From Coriaria nepalensis (lineage: Eukaryota > Streptophyta > Magnoliopsida > Cucurbitales > Coriariaceae), in contig CP114485.1 of the NCBI GenBank assembly GCA_027186245.1, positions 5,828,001 through 5,892,000 of the forward strand: 64,000 nt of DNA, read 5' to 3'. Position numbers and translations under genes: made by a program. The notes under the pieces are model-generated. The model did no database searches. It saw only the letters and a list, made by a program, of their open reading frames with translations, and had not been told where the DNA came from. This document shows positions 25,013 to 37,310 of the stretch, piece by piece (position 1 is the stretch's first letter; every line of letters begins with the position of its first letter).

Positions 25013-25295
25013 TGCAAATTCCAAAGGGTGGTCCATGGTAGTTTTTTTATTGGTACAAGAATGCAGTAATAGTTATGTTCTTGCCAACCATAGATGTGAA
25101 TAAATGGTAACATGTTTGGTGAAACCTTGGGGAGTAATTTAATTGCTAATTTACAAATAATTTCCTTTCCTTGCATGAATCTAAATAACCTTCTAGAACC
25201 TTAGTGTATGGAACAAGGAATACCTAGATATAATTATAATTTCTAAAAAATAAAAGGAATAATTCTATATCATCATCCATTTGACTGGATCAAAT
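25013..25295. repeat. Second copy of the TCP upstream region
   Basis: This block matches 13690-13960, directly upstream of the intact TCP gene, in the same orientation. Shared words, in order, include CAAATTCCAAA, ATTGGTACAA, GATGTGAATAAATGGTAA, CATGTTTGGTGA (ATATGTTTGGTGA in the other copy), GTAATTTAATTGCTAA and CCATTTGACTGGAT. A segment of roughly 70 bp differs in the middle. It is best explained as the promoter-side part of the tandemly duplicated TCP unit, now 10.6 kb away from its coding part. Confidence 0.75.
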
Positions 25296-28200
25296 CGGAA
25301 TTTAGCCAAACTATAATATTAGATTGAATAAAAAAACACTTCAATATTAATATAAACGACTGATTTGTACACGAACTCGGCTCGATACTAATTTGAGTTC
25401 TAAAACCATTGCTCAAAGTTGAATTCATCAAATTGGTTTATATTCTGATCCAAATCATTTAAATACTCAAAACTATTGCGAATAGTTCTAAAACAATGTA
25501 ATTCCGTGTTCTTATTATAAGATTATTCTTCTTTCAAACTATTCGAACTACTCGCCAATAAAGGGATCATACTCGTAACTGTATACAATTCAAGTCAAAG
25601 GTTTAACAAGTCAAGCCCAAACTACCCTTTACTAGTAGCTCTGCTCCTGGGCAATCATAAGTTACAAGAATAAGAATAAAATTAGATTTTCCTCCCCTAA
25701 ATTTCTAGTTTATTAGATTTATATCTCTTAAACTTATAAAATTAGATTTACACTTTTTTAAGTTTAATAAACTATACTTAAATATCTAATTTTAAGATTT
25801 CATTAAAAAAATTAACTAATTTTGTTAACAACATTATAACAATCTGACCCATATTTATAACCTATTTTTCTTTTTCTTTTATCTTTTCATGATCATGAAA
25901 AATAAATAAGTAAAAAAAAAATTAAAGATAGAAAAAGAAAAATGGGTATTAGACATGAGTCTGATTAAATAATGGGCCAGATTGTTATTATGCGAATAAC
26001 AAAGTTAGTTTTTTAAACAAAATTTTAGAAACTTAAGTCTAGTTCATGATGATGTATGTCTAATTTTATAAATTTGAGGGGTTTAAATTAATAAAATCAA
26101 ATTTTAAGAATATAAAGTCTAGTTTACTCAAGTTACAACAATGCAATGAAACTTAGGTGTGACAGTCCCGTGTCCCACGTCCGGTTCAGTGTCGTGTTGG
26201 TGTTAGCTAACTAGGGGTTCTTAACCTAGGGATTTTTAAGTAGGGGTTTAGATATACATTATTATGCGTGTAGTCTGATTGGTCCAATTAGCGTACTAGT
26301 TAAATAGATGAACGGATGCGGAAATTCTGTGGTTCTCTACTTTGAAACAGACTAGCGGACCGTCGGTTGAAGAAGACAATTGGGTGCAGTAGAGATGAAG
26401 AAGAGGCTTACATAAAAGGATAATTGCATGTACTCTGTACTACGCTTATCTTTGTTGTACAAACGTGAGTGATTGTTTGCATATCAACTACTTATTATGT
26501 TTGCTAGAAATAATTGCATATTTTAGAAGTATTCTACTCCAATACTCCAATCAATGAAATCATGCAGCCATATCAGCATTTGATAGAAAGAAATGCTAAC
26601 GTGGCTTGATTTGACTGGTTTGAGTAAAATACTCTCGCTTACCACTCACGTCTTATGGTCTTGCTAGCTTGAGTTTCTCTTAGCTTACTAGCTCACTTTT
26701 ATTGGCTTCTGTTTTATTACCTTACTGCTTCAATATTAATAGTAAAGAGCAGTACATGATGATGGATAAGTAATGGGTTACTAAACTATATGATCATCAT
26801 TAATCTAATTATTTCATTAATCTAATTATTTCCTGTGTATGTTTGGAGGCGAATGACCTAGATACCTTGAAATTTGAGCAGCTAAAATTGATCATGTACC
26901 AATAAAACTAATTGGGATGTTAATTAGCTTACAAAACACTGATGGAGAAAGAGTGAAGATTAGCAATGTGAAAGTAGAGAATAGGCGAAGGGAGAGGAAA
27001 AATGAAAGGAAAGATAAATATAAAACAAATGTTACTAGATAATAGGAGGGACATTATCAGGCTTGCCCCATGCAAATTATGGGCATAAAAACACATACAT
27101 ACTTATGGAGTATGGCTGGGATGGACCGTATTTAAATTGAACTAATTTATCTTAAATATATTTAAATCATTATAATATATGATGTGACAGTGTGAATCTA
27201 TTGAGATAGATTTATCCGCCAAAAAATGTCTCAGAATCGTAGATTAGACATTGTATAAGAAACTTCATATAAAACATAGCCGAAGTAGAAGCATTCACAT
27301 AATGGGAAACGACATGCATATTACATACGCAAACCGAAAGATCCACCACGATTCATGATCATCTAATTATAATCTAATTCTCGAATTTCATCATCTTCAC
27401 TATGACTTGTTCAACATGAAAACCTTTTTGTAAAGGGTAAAAAGGAAATACAGAATTCACTGACGCATGTATAGGCACGTATACTGTTCATATCAGAAAA
27501 GGAACAACGATATATATTTCCCTCTTAGATATTGGTCGCTTCACAAAAAAGCAATTTATACACTTGTCTCCAAAAGCCCGACATGAGAAACACTCATCGT
27601 ATGTTGTAGCAAAAGTAGATATAAACAATATTTAGTTTGAAAGAAAGCAACCATCTTCAACAAACATATATCTAAGAATTCTAACCATAGGATAGCGAAA
27701 CACATATGCTATTATATGTGTTTACATACTCACTCTATATCATCATGCTTTATAATCTTATCATTAGGGTGTTTTTACTAGTTACCTTATTTCTCTTGTT
27801 TCTAAATTGACAGTACTATTTTCTCAGACAACATGATTTTCAATTACAATTGCATGTACAAACCAGTAGAGACGATAATATTTGTCTATACATATATAGT
27901 TACACATACCGTCTTACAATTGATGGGCTTGATTCCGGACACCATGTTTGGCAACCAAATTCTAGCTTAAGGGCAACGGCTTCCCGAATGCGTACTTTGG
28001 ATACTGAAATTAATTAAACGGATTAGTTTCTTGCTACGTAGAAATTTAGAGGATCTTAATCTGATGATCATAAAATAGAACCTTGGGGAAATACAAATAG
28101 AGGCAGTAGTACATATATTCTCTATTTGAAGCATAATATTGCACAACATACACACTATGACTATCATTGCCCACATTTTGACAGCCAATTTTGTGGGGTG

Positions 28201-29825
28201 AAGGAGGAGGAGAAAATGTGGGACGTGCCAAATCGCTTGGGCATTTATGAGGATGAAAAAGTTTTTCTTGGTGAAAGAAGTGATTGCTGATCATGAAGAG
28301 TATACTTCTTAGAGGGGAGGGGAGGGGGGGGTGTTATATCAGTGACGAAAAAAATCTTGTAAGTATAATAGTGTATGGCCACATGACAGACTGAACTCCA
28401 TCCTAATCACAACAAATATTACAACTACAAATGTCACTCTCATATTTAGTGTAACATATACCCATACAAACTCATGTTTGGTAAAAAAATTACAACACGT
28501 TGGCAACCATATACCCCACCATGTGCAAGTAAGCATGTCAAAAGAATAAAATAAAATAAAAAATGGTCAATACAATGAATTCAATTTCAAACGGTCCATA
28601 GATACATGTGTATATACGTATGTATAGCTTCCTGCTGGAATGAGTGAAGCACACAGATCTCCATGATCATAAATGAGCAATAGTACTGAAACTGAATCAT
28701 CATCATCATGATGAGCAGTTGTCAGCAGAAAATAATGGAAATGATTTTGATGTAGTATTTACTTGAAGAAATGGAAATTATAATAACATGTGGACTGAAA
28801 ATTTTCTGCAGAAAAGAGAGATATACAAATATGAGAAATATGAGTACCATAGAAAAAAAGAGATTTCATTTATCAAATAATATAAATTTTATTCATACAA
28901 TAACTTCTAAAGAACAAAAAAAAAAAAAAAACATCAAAAGGGTCACTCTCATCAATATTGTTTGCCCCAACGGATTATTGTTTTTCCAATACATATCTAA
29001 ACAGTAAACAAATGGAGGTTAATGTTTGCTAAACCCACATCAATTAATGCGAAAAGTCTCCTTTCTTCACTTCACATAGTATCTAAAGTATCTAATTAGT
29101 AATTAGCCAGTACTCATGAGTTCTTAAAACCAAACATGTAAGAGAATGCATGTAACCTGAAAGCCATTTTGCTCTTTCATGCTAAATATCTCTCATCGAT
29201 CACTTATATAATGAGTTAGAGTTTGAGCAACGAATCAAGTCCCCCATAAATCTCATATCTTAAATTTTGCCCAATCACAGATGTCACTGAGGTTTCAGAG
29301 ATTGATCTAACTTAAGGTTCTGAACCCAACAAAATACGTTCAAAACAAACTGAAAACAAATATAATAAGAATTAATAAGAATCGAGTAAGAATAAATGCA
29401 GTGGAGGAAGATATTTCTCCCTTCCAAAAAAAAAAAAAGTAAGTAAATGAATAAATAGGAAGCTCGCTCCTGCAACGCCATTATCAAGATTCTCTTCCTC
29501 ACGGTGTCTCAGTTATAAATGATGTGATCCAATCACCGAGAAACTCAGAAAGAAACAAGAAAACATTATATCGTTTTGATCCATAAAAAAGAAATCTTAG
29601 TTTCCTCAGAAGGAAAGAATAATATCAGCTTTAGCTAGATCTGCAATTTAGACAGAATTGACAATAAATTGACCATCCAAAATAACTGGCATGCAATACC
29701 CAGAATATAATGTAGCACATTAAATAACTACCAAGAAAGTAAGAAATTAATTAAGGAAAAAGGAAAAACACTATCACCTTGACTTTTCTTGCTTTGGTGA
29801 CTGAGATCGGAAGCCTTTCATCGTG
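25296..29825. other. Long intergenic stretch, partly MIR172 3' flank
   Basis: AT-rich with no supported protein-coding gene on either strand. Around 26160-26400 a slightly more GC-rich patch (CCCGTGTCCCACGTCCGG) may be an old repeat. The part nearest 29825 is likely to include downstream exons or introns of the MIR172 primary transcript on the minus strand; a plausible donor (CAAG/GTGATA) is near 29778. No exon structure could be fixed. Confidence 0.4.
28314..28332 (+). other. G-run cluster (possible G-quadruplex)
   Basis: Two G4 runs separated by single A residues are followed by an unbroken run of eight or more G on the plus strand, which satisfies the usual four-run quadruplex pattern. 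It lies downstream of the MIR172 hairpin, where the transcribed (minus) strand would be C-rich. No function is shown. Confidence 0.4.
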
Positions 29826-29846
29826 CAGAGACGATTATAATCGCCG

Positions 29847-29867
29847 ATGCAGCATCATCAAGATTCT
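29847..29867 (-). ncRNA. miR172: mature miR172 (3' arm)
   Basis: The 21 bases match the widely conserved miR172a-type mature sequence as I know it, with 5' A and 3' GCAU. It is the guide strand that targets AP2-like mRNAs. Confidence 0.93.
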
Positions 29868-29909
29868 CATTTTCCAAACACTATTTTTTTTTTTTTTTTT
29901 GGATTTTCA

Positions 29910-29930
29910 TGTGAATCTTGAAGATGCTAC
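29910..29930 (-). ncRNA. miR172*: miR172 star strand (5' arm)
   Basis: Twenty-one bases pairing with the mature strand with 2-nt overhangs. It differs from the common star form by T for A at position 9 (CATCTTCAAG where CATCATCAAG is usual), producing the central mismatch. Confidence 0.85.
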
Positions 29931-29948
29931 ACCCGCAAACAACGTCTG

Positions 29949-30612
29949 TAAGATCTTTAGGTTATCAACTTTATATATTAATTTCAAAGGAAAAATAAAA
30001 AATAAAAATAAAAAGAGGAAGAAGAAATAATGAGTCAAAATATTTCGTGGGGAAATTTTTCGACAACAAATATGAAATTTCATCTAAAAAATAAAATATT
30101 CCTGATGGAAAAACTAAAAACTACATAAATTATATAAACAAACAAAGGATATTTGGAGACTTCCCTTTGGCTCGATTGGATTCAACTGATAACTATTAAA
30201 AACAAAAAAAACAAAAACCCCTAGTTTTAAGGAAAATTTGTTTTTCTGAAAAAGAAGAGAATAAGAAGTAAAAAACCCATTTCTGTAGAAGTGAAGAGGG
30301 AACCCATTTCTATGCAGAAAATCGGAACTTCCTATTTTCTAATGCTCGATTCGGCAAAAAAAGTACTTTTGAAACAATACCCAAGTCGGAAATTCCGAGA
30401 AAACAAACAGAACTCAAAACCCAGTAGGAATAGATTTATAGCTAACCAGCTAGGTATAAGGAAACTGTACTGAGAAATATTAAAGCCGAAATAACTGCTA
30501 AAGAGGCAAAAAACAAAAGGCTTTGGACGAGAGAGAATAATAAGATGGGGAGGGAGACAGAGAGAGAGAACGATTAGGAGACTCACACACAGAAAGGGAC
30601 AGTGATAGGGAT
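29949..30612 (-). ncRNA. 5' leader of the MIR172 primary transcript
   Basis: On the minus strand this begins with a pyrimidine-rich stretch (TCTCTCTCTGTCTCCC near 30550) of the kind found at plant transcript starts, about 30 bp below a TATA box. It contains only short open frames and a possible acceptor (CTTACAG/ACGTTG) at about 29945, just before the hairpin. It is therefore most likely non-coding pri-miRNA, possibly spliced. Confidence 0.55.
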
Positions 30613-30640
30613 ATAAGATTGTTGACGCTATTTGGAAGCA

Positions 30641-30650
30641 TATTTATATA
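30641..30650 (-). promoter_or_regulatory. TATA box of the MIR172 gene
   Basis: TATATAAATA on the minus strand. It sits about 30 bp above the inferred start of the CT-rich leader near 30612, the usual plant spacing. Confidence 0.55.
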
Positions 30651-31557
30651 ATAATAATTCTTATATAACTGTTAAAAATTAAATAACAAAAATTAGCATA
30701 ATTTTCATTGGCTATCAACGTTTCAGAAATGTACTCGTTGTGGATTGGGTGATGCTCAGCTGTATCGACAGCTCCACGTCTCCATCTTCCCCCACAAACC
30801 CTAGTTTTTTTTTTTTTTTTGGTGTAGATATTTATTTTTAACTGAGGGCGAGTTCTTGTTTACTCATTATGACAATATGGGCCACTTTTTTTTATTTCTG
30901 ATTTTTTTTTTATTTTTTTTTATTTTAAACTTTCCTTGAAGTAAGTTGTGGGTTTGGAAATGTAGTTCTAAACAATTTTAATTATAAATTTTTTTAGAAA
31001 AATGAGAGGACAAGTTGTCATGTTTATATATAGTTTATAATCCCAATCTCTTAAACTCGTGCTTTCTCAGACACATGTTATCATGTGATCTTATATTAAA
31101 CTTGAATAGAATCCATCTCTTCCTTCCTCCGAGGTAATTCCATTTCACACAAACCCCTTATTGCAATGCCCAATATATGTATCTTTGTGTGTTTAACACG
31201 ATGTCAAAAGTAGTCGAGTATACTTGGGAGCTTTGGATATAAGATCATGAACATATTAAATATACGTATCTTATATTTAAAATGAAAATTTTAAAAATTA
31301 AATATCTAAAAAAAGTGAATAATTTTCTCATCTTAGATTAAAATCTAGATTTCTACGAGATATAACTAAGTTAAACATATGATTCGATTAACTGTCAAAA
31401 CATGTTAAGAGCTTACTATCATTCACTTACACGATTACAACAAATTAAGATGTTGATTATCAATTTAACCCAGAAGACACTTGAAAAATCTTAATTTCTT
31501 ACAATATGGTGTTGATTTTGCATTTATATGAGAAAAATAATTAAACAATATAAAGTA

Positions 31558-31612
31558 CAAAAAAAAAAAGAAAAAAAAAAAGAAAAAAAAAAGAAAAAAG
31601 AAAAAGAAATTT
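31558..31612. repeat. A-rich low-complexity block (A-runs with single G)
   Basis: Runs of 5-9 A separated by single G over about 55 bp. Simple-sequence expansion. Confidence 0.8.
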
Positions 31613-32583
31613 AGAGCATGTTTGTCCAATTTTCAAAAAATATGAGGAACTCAAATATATATTTCAAAAACGATACATATTATATTTTCCAAAAATATTA
31701 GATATTAGATATTGTAAAAAATATTACTATATAAAATTGATATGTTAACACGCCGGGTGATGTGCGAAACCCACATGATTTTGTACGTGAATGTCTTTTT
31801 TTTTTCTTCTCAGCATCATCTTGTCCTTGATGACAAGTATATTTGTGCAATTTTGGGTTAATTATCCTCAATATTTAATTGTGTTGCTGCGAAAAAGATG
31901 CTATTTGTTACACCATATCTATATAACATGTATTTTATACGATGTTTTTATCTTGTTATAAAATAATCAAAAAAATATTATTTATTTATTTATTGGTGGC
32001 ACATGAATAGTTAAATAATATAAACATATTTAATTACTGCTAGCTATAATGTGACACGACGTATATTTATGCAGACAAAGAAATTTGGATCTGAACGTTT
32101 ACCCTCCATTGAAGAAGAAGAGTACTGTTATAATAATGTTAAAAAAAAAAAAAAAAAAAAATTACAAATGTTAGCGGAGGGTCGGCTTGGCCTTTAGGTA
32201 ACTGAAGGAATCACTGAGGATTTCACAACAAGATTACAAAAAATGGACCCCATATTTTAATAGTAAATGTATATATTATTTAGTTTTAGAAATCAATAAA
32301 TTATAATTTAATCTAGAGTCCCTACGAGACAAAAGCTGCCACTGATTAGTGAAAATTAGTAAGCTTAATTGTAAATCATTAAATGGGTTGCTTTTTTAAC
32401 TAATAATAATTTAGTATGATATTAATGTAAACAAACCTTTTAATCTTCTTTTTATATATTAATTTCACATACAAACCCGATAGTGTAGTTATAGCATAGA
32501 AAATCTTATTAATTCTAAAACAAATATAACCTAGATAAGAAATTTGAGTGTGTAACTCTATTCCATCGACTAAAATAATGCTC

Positions 32584-32609
32584 ATATATATATATATATA
32601 TATATATTA
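32584..32609. repeat. (AT)n microsatellite
   Basis: About 13 uninterrupted AT units. Confidence 0.9.
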
Positions 32610-34662
32610 ATTATGGGCATACTCACTTTCGAACTATGTCTCATTCTTTTCTTAATGGGTTTATGTCATTCACTTACATTTCTATATTTAGCAAGCGTAA
32701 AGATCAACAACACGTATAGGCAGTCTATAGGTACTAACTAAGGAAATACTTATTTTATAGTTACGTTCCATTTTTAATGCTTTATATCATTCCCTTTAAG
32801 TTTTTAGATTCTCCATTGGCAATACCCACATATACTACTTAGGGATGCACTTATACATACTAGTTATGAATATACCCAAACTAAATCATAAGCTGAACAA
32901 AAGTAAATTGAAACAAAGAAAATAAGATATAATATATATATATATAGCACGATATAAGTTCAAGTTTATTTAGAATACTAAAGAAAGTTTTGTTGATGTG
33001 AAAGTCTTTTTATTTGACAAATCAAATGATAAGATTTGAGTGCTTGGAGACTTGTAGTCCTAATCTAATACACGGTAAAAAAATGTCTTATAGAGAGATT
33101 TTCTCACTAAAGAACATGAGATTTTCATCATGCTAAGTGATAGAATAGGTCTCGACTTGCTCTACGCCAAATTTTCATGTTCTAAATTCTTTTTCTCTCC
33201 CTAATCGTCTTGTTCTCTCTTCACTTGATGATTAAGGAAGAAAAAAAAAAAAGAAGATCATATTTCTTTTGACAACGTCAAGTTGAATGAAATATTTCGT
33301 TGAATATAAGATTATGTAATTAAATTAATATTTAAAACTTTAAGGTTTAGATTTAAACATCAAATGGGATTCGGCTGTCAATGAGTTATTGATATCACAT
33401 AAATTTTGAAACGTAAAAGACAATTTGGCAAAGAAAAAAATATTACGTAAGCAACAGCTTCTCGATTTCTGTCCAACAAAGCCTCCACCTGATGAAGGGT
33501 CCCATGTCCGTACAACATGGCGTGTCCGGTTCTCATTTTCTTATGAGAAAGTTGGGGGGGTGGGGGGGAAGTAGCTTCTGTTTTAAATCACTTACAAAGA
33601 GTTCAAATGACACAAATCTCCACAAGAAAATGAGAAATTACCAAAATATATATGTTCGTTTAATAGATAATCTTGTTCAATTTAGAAAATACTTAAATTT
33701 TTTTTTTCTTCTAATTATTCTCTTTCTTTTTCTAAATTCTATAAATTTTCAAATAATATATAGAATTTTGAAACAAATCTTCTATATCATTCTTAGATAG
33801 ATTGCATTTTCAAATTAATTAATTAATTATAATAATAAATATTAATTTTATATTAAAAAAATATTCCTCGAATTCATCGAATTTAGGAATCTTCATTTCA
33901 AGAATGTCGGTTTGATTTTAACTCCATATAATGAAAGTGAACTATTACAGGAATCTTAAAATGTCAACAACTATCAATCCAATGAATGAGAAGAAGATAT
34001 ATATGGAGTCTACAATAAACAATAACGCGAAGATTAAGGAAAACATTAATGGACAAAGAGTGAGTAATGGATCTTTTGTGAACCTCGTTAGTGTCTTAGC
34101 TTCCTACCTAGAGCAAGGTCCAGTAGAATCAAAGCATAAAGCTAATGTAATGTATTCACATTATTAGCTGGTGGGTGTGGGAATCGGGGATATGACGATT
34201 TGGTAAAAGAGAGTTGGCACTACACACGAGTTTGTTACCTTGTGAGTAAACGTTGCAAATTGGTTTGTCCATCATATAACAACAAGCACAAATCAATCAA
34301 ATTTATTTATTTTTTATTTAGATAGAACCAAATTATTTAGAGGAGATGATTGCTCCCTCAGTTTCTGACATTCATTAGACGGTGGCCGACTATTTATTAT
34401 TTAAAGTTCTTGTTGTAAGAATTATGTAATGGAAACCTTAATTACTTAAATCTTAAACATCTAACGACAATGTAAAATTAACATTTGAGAGTAAATTATT
34501 GTTTGTTGTTGTTGGTAGTACAAGTTCATGCGGTGGAAGTTGATGTTTCATTGACTTCTTGATGTGCGACTGCTACCAACTTTATTAAAATGTAGTTCAG
34601 GTGGGAACTGGGAAGGTTTATCTACAGGGAACCCGATGAAAATAAATTTTAAGTTGGAAAAC

Positions 34663-34686
34663 TATATATATATATATATATATATA
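34663..34686. repeat. (TA)n microsatellite
   Basis: About 12 uninterrupted TA units. Translated frames through it give Ile-Tyr repeats that are not real proteins. Confidence 0.9.
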
Positions 34687-35180
34687 AGTAAATCATACAC
34701 GTTTTTTTTTTCTTTTTTAATTATTATTTTTATATTCATCTGGCTCAAAAGATACAAATTTACTCTTATATTATGTTAATTATGACAGACAAAATAGCAG
34801 ACAGGAGGAGGTTAGAATATAAAGGTTTGAATCAGACATTTGGTGAAGTGTCATGATCCGCAATGTAGGTGTTATGACCCCATGAATGGTCCTTATTTCT
34901 TTGAGCTCGTTTAGGTTTGATTTATTGAGTAGGAATAAAAACAATAGTTTGGTATATAATTTTCAAAATTTAATATAATTAAATACATAATTTACTTAAA
35001 AACCAAATAAAAATCTATCTTTATTACTCATTCAATATAAACTTCTATTCTAAATTGTTTAGGTCTAACTTTCTCGGCTTTGAAATGCAGTTTTGATATC
35101 ATTGTTTGACTTTCCAGTTGGATAAATAGAAAAAGCACCATGTGTCTGTTAGATCGAAGTCTTTTAGTAATCACATGGAG

Positions 35181-35201
35181 TATATATATATATATATATA
35201 T
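35181..35201. repeat. (TA)n microsatellite
   Basis: About 10 TA units. Confidence 0.9.
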
Positions 35202-36899
35202 TTTCCTACTCAAATCAATCGTATTGAAAACACATCATCCCCCTATCATTCTACTGGAAATCGATAAGAGTTGTTGTCCATCCATTTTCCATATGTTGGT
35301 TAATTATTGTCTTGAAGCATAATAAAGCGGCATGTAATTGATCTCAAACAAGATCGATTTTCAAATATTATTTTCTTCAATCTCTTTTTATATAGTGAAT
35401 ATATTAGATGATCAATATTGATTGGTTGCTATTATTAGAGATCTGTAATTACTTCTTGACAATAAGACTCCCCGATCTGTTGTGGTCACAGATCAATGCC
35501 GAGTGACTAAGTCCACCCATGGGAACATCACGAATGTAAATAAAGAAAGCTACAAGTCAGGCACAAGTAATTGCCAACTGTGATGCAGGAATTCTTCTCG
35601 GAAGAACATCAAATTCAATCCCATGATTGAAATTTGTGTCACAAATGAAGAAGCCAATCAAGGTGATCGGTGCAAACCTTGGAAACCCTAGAAGAAGGCT
35701 AGAAATAGGAACATTAGGACAACATTGGTCCTCTCGCAACGACAAACACACGAACTACCTAGCACATCCTAATACAACTATCCGTTTTAGGCCGATCATT
35801 TTGACGGATGATATCATTTGTTCTAAATAGTCCAAATATCCAATCCATCTATAATTAAGGATATTTACACTACCAAATCTGTTTTTTTTTTTTTTTTTGG
35901 GTTTTTAATTCATTTTTATTTATTTATTTCCCTGAATAGTTTTTGTAGCAAAAGTATTAGCACAAATCCACATTACTTTATATTTTATTTAACCCCATCA
36001 CACGAGTGAACTAGATGTTGTTTGTGGTTATCAGAAAATAAGCACCAATACAAATGGATAAAATATCAAATAAATAAAATATTAATAAACAAATTGATTC
36101 TATATTTCGATCCTCGACTATCGATAAATAGAAAGATTCATGGGAGTGGCCATGTTTTTTGTCTTTCTACGATATGATGCACGTGCTGAGTGAGGTCTTT
36201 CTTGGATTGAGTATGGGCTTTTATATCATCATAACAAGATGGGAGTGGACAGCCACTAAACAGGGCCATTCTTAGATGTCGGCCCATGAAACACGAGATG
36301 GTGTTAATACTGGGGCGAGCTAATAATAGCTGTCAATATCATGGCCAGTTCAAGTTTTATAGTAGTTCCGAAAGGCCTTTGTGTAGAGTTCAGTAAGTCT
36401 CTGCTTTGTTCATTTTTCGTTGTTTTATTAGTCATCATAATCTTGACCATAAAAGGAAGAAAATCACATGCATTGTAATCAATATTTTGATTAATTTTTC
36501 ATATGTCTATATATTTTGTAAATCATATCTTATTATAGTAAAAAAAAAAAAAAGTCATTTTTTTAGTTGCCACGAAAATAGATAAAAGTAGATTTAATAA
36601 GATTAAAAAACAAAATACTCTTCGTATTTTTTATTTTTATTTATTTTACCCAAAAATAAAATTCAGGGAAAAAAAAAAACAAAAGAAAAGAAAAAAAAGA
36701 AAAGCAAGAGAGCTTATGGATATAAAGGGCATGGACAGGGATCGGCCTTTTGCGTCACCGAATCCTTGTCATTTTCCCTCAATGTATAAAGGGAAGAAAA
36801 ATAAATAATATTTAATAATAAAATTAATAATTAAAAATATAACACAAGTACAGTAAACATATTTTTGTTAGCATATTAGATTGTGATTTAACATCGAGA

Positions 36900-37310
36900 A
36901 ACAGTCGTTTTTGTTGCTGGTTCCTCCTCGTGTCCTCGACAAGCAATTACTATCATCTTTTGCTTTCCACACCGGTCAATCTACGTTCTCGAATTCCTCG
37001 AAAAAACAGAAAACACAAGTAAATTCTCTATTTTTCAGGTACGAACCTTTTGATTTCTGGGTTTTCGATGTTTTAGGCTCTCTGTCCTCTCCACTCCTTC
37101 AAATTCCCACTTTCGGATTTTTCATATCTTTTTCCTACAACGCAATTTACTTCTTAACCCTCTAAAATTCGAGATTTGGGTTCAAAGTTTGTAGGGTTTA
37201 AGTTGTTCAGTACCCTTAATTTGCTGGTATTTGTTTTTCTTTTTTAATCGAAGAAAGGGGAAGGGGCCAGACTTGGAACTTCATCCGCCCATAGCGAAGG
37301 TTAGTCTACT
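36900..37310 (+). promoter_or_regulatory. Probable 5' leader exons of the SnRK1 beta-3 gene
   Basis: A first leader exon may end at about 37038 (TTTTTCAG/GTACGA). A second short leader segment at about 37250-37300 ends at GCGAAG/GTTAGT. Neither contains an in-frame ATG leading into the coding exon, so they would be untranslated. The following 1.8 kb to about 39120 is AT-rich with no coding signal and would be intron. Confidence 0.4.

Larger units (their letters stand above)
29826..29948 (-). ncRNA. MIR172: MIR172 precursor hairpin
   Basis: On the minus strand the 3' arm carries the 21-nt miR172 sequence (begins AGAATCTTGATGATG) and the 5' arm carries its star strand (begins GTAGCATCTTCAAG). 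The two pair over 19 positions with one U:U mismatch at mature position 11, one A:A mismatch at mature position 1 and one G:U pair, leaving 2-nt 3' overhangs on both strands, the mark of Dicer-like processing. The stem continues below the duplex with imperfect pairing and closes at CAGACG/CGTCTCTG. The loop, about 42 nt, contains an A-run (T-run on the plus strand). miR172 represses APETALA2-family transcripts and controls phase change and floral organ identity. Which MIR172 family member this is cannot be told. Confidence 0.93.
30700..36899. other. Long AT-rich intergenic region without a supported gene
   Basis: No reading frame shows a recognisable domain or plausible splicing. It contains an A-rich low-complexity block (31558-31612), a poly-A run (about 32140-32160), TA microsatellites (32584-32609, 34663-34686, 35181-35201) and a G-rich pair of runs at about 33556-33570. 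A slightly more GC-rich segment at about 35460-35830 has open frames on both strands (for example 35557-35751 minus), but neither resembles a family I know. The part from about 36240 to 36900 is probably the promoter of the SnRK1 beta gene and includes a GGCCCAT word near 36284. Confidence 0.5.

Noticed and set aside
27967..28536. Short minus-strand frames as protein genes
   Set aside because: No start context, domain or splicing support; the region fits a non-coding MIR172 3' flank better.
34564..35322. Open frames with Ile-Tyr repeats
   Set aside because: They run through (TA)n microsatellites and have no coding character outside them.
35460..35830. A protein gene in the slightly GC-richer patch
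   Set aside because: Open frames exist on both strands, but none matches a known domain or shows plausible splicing.
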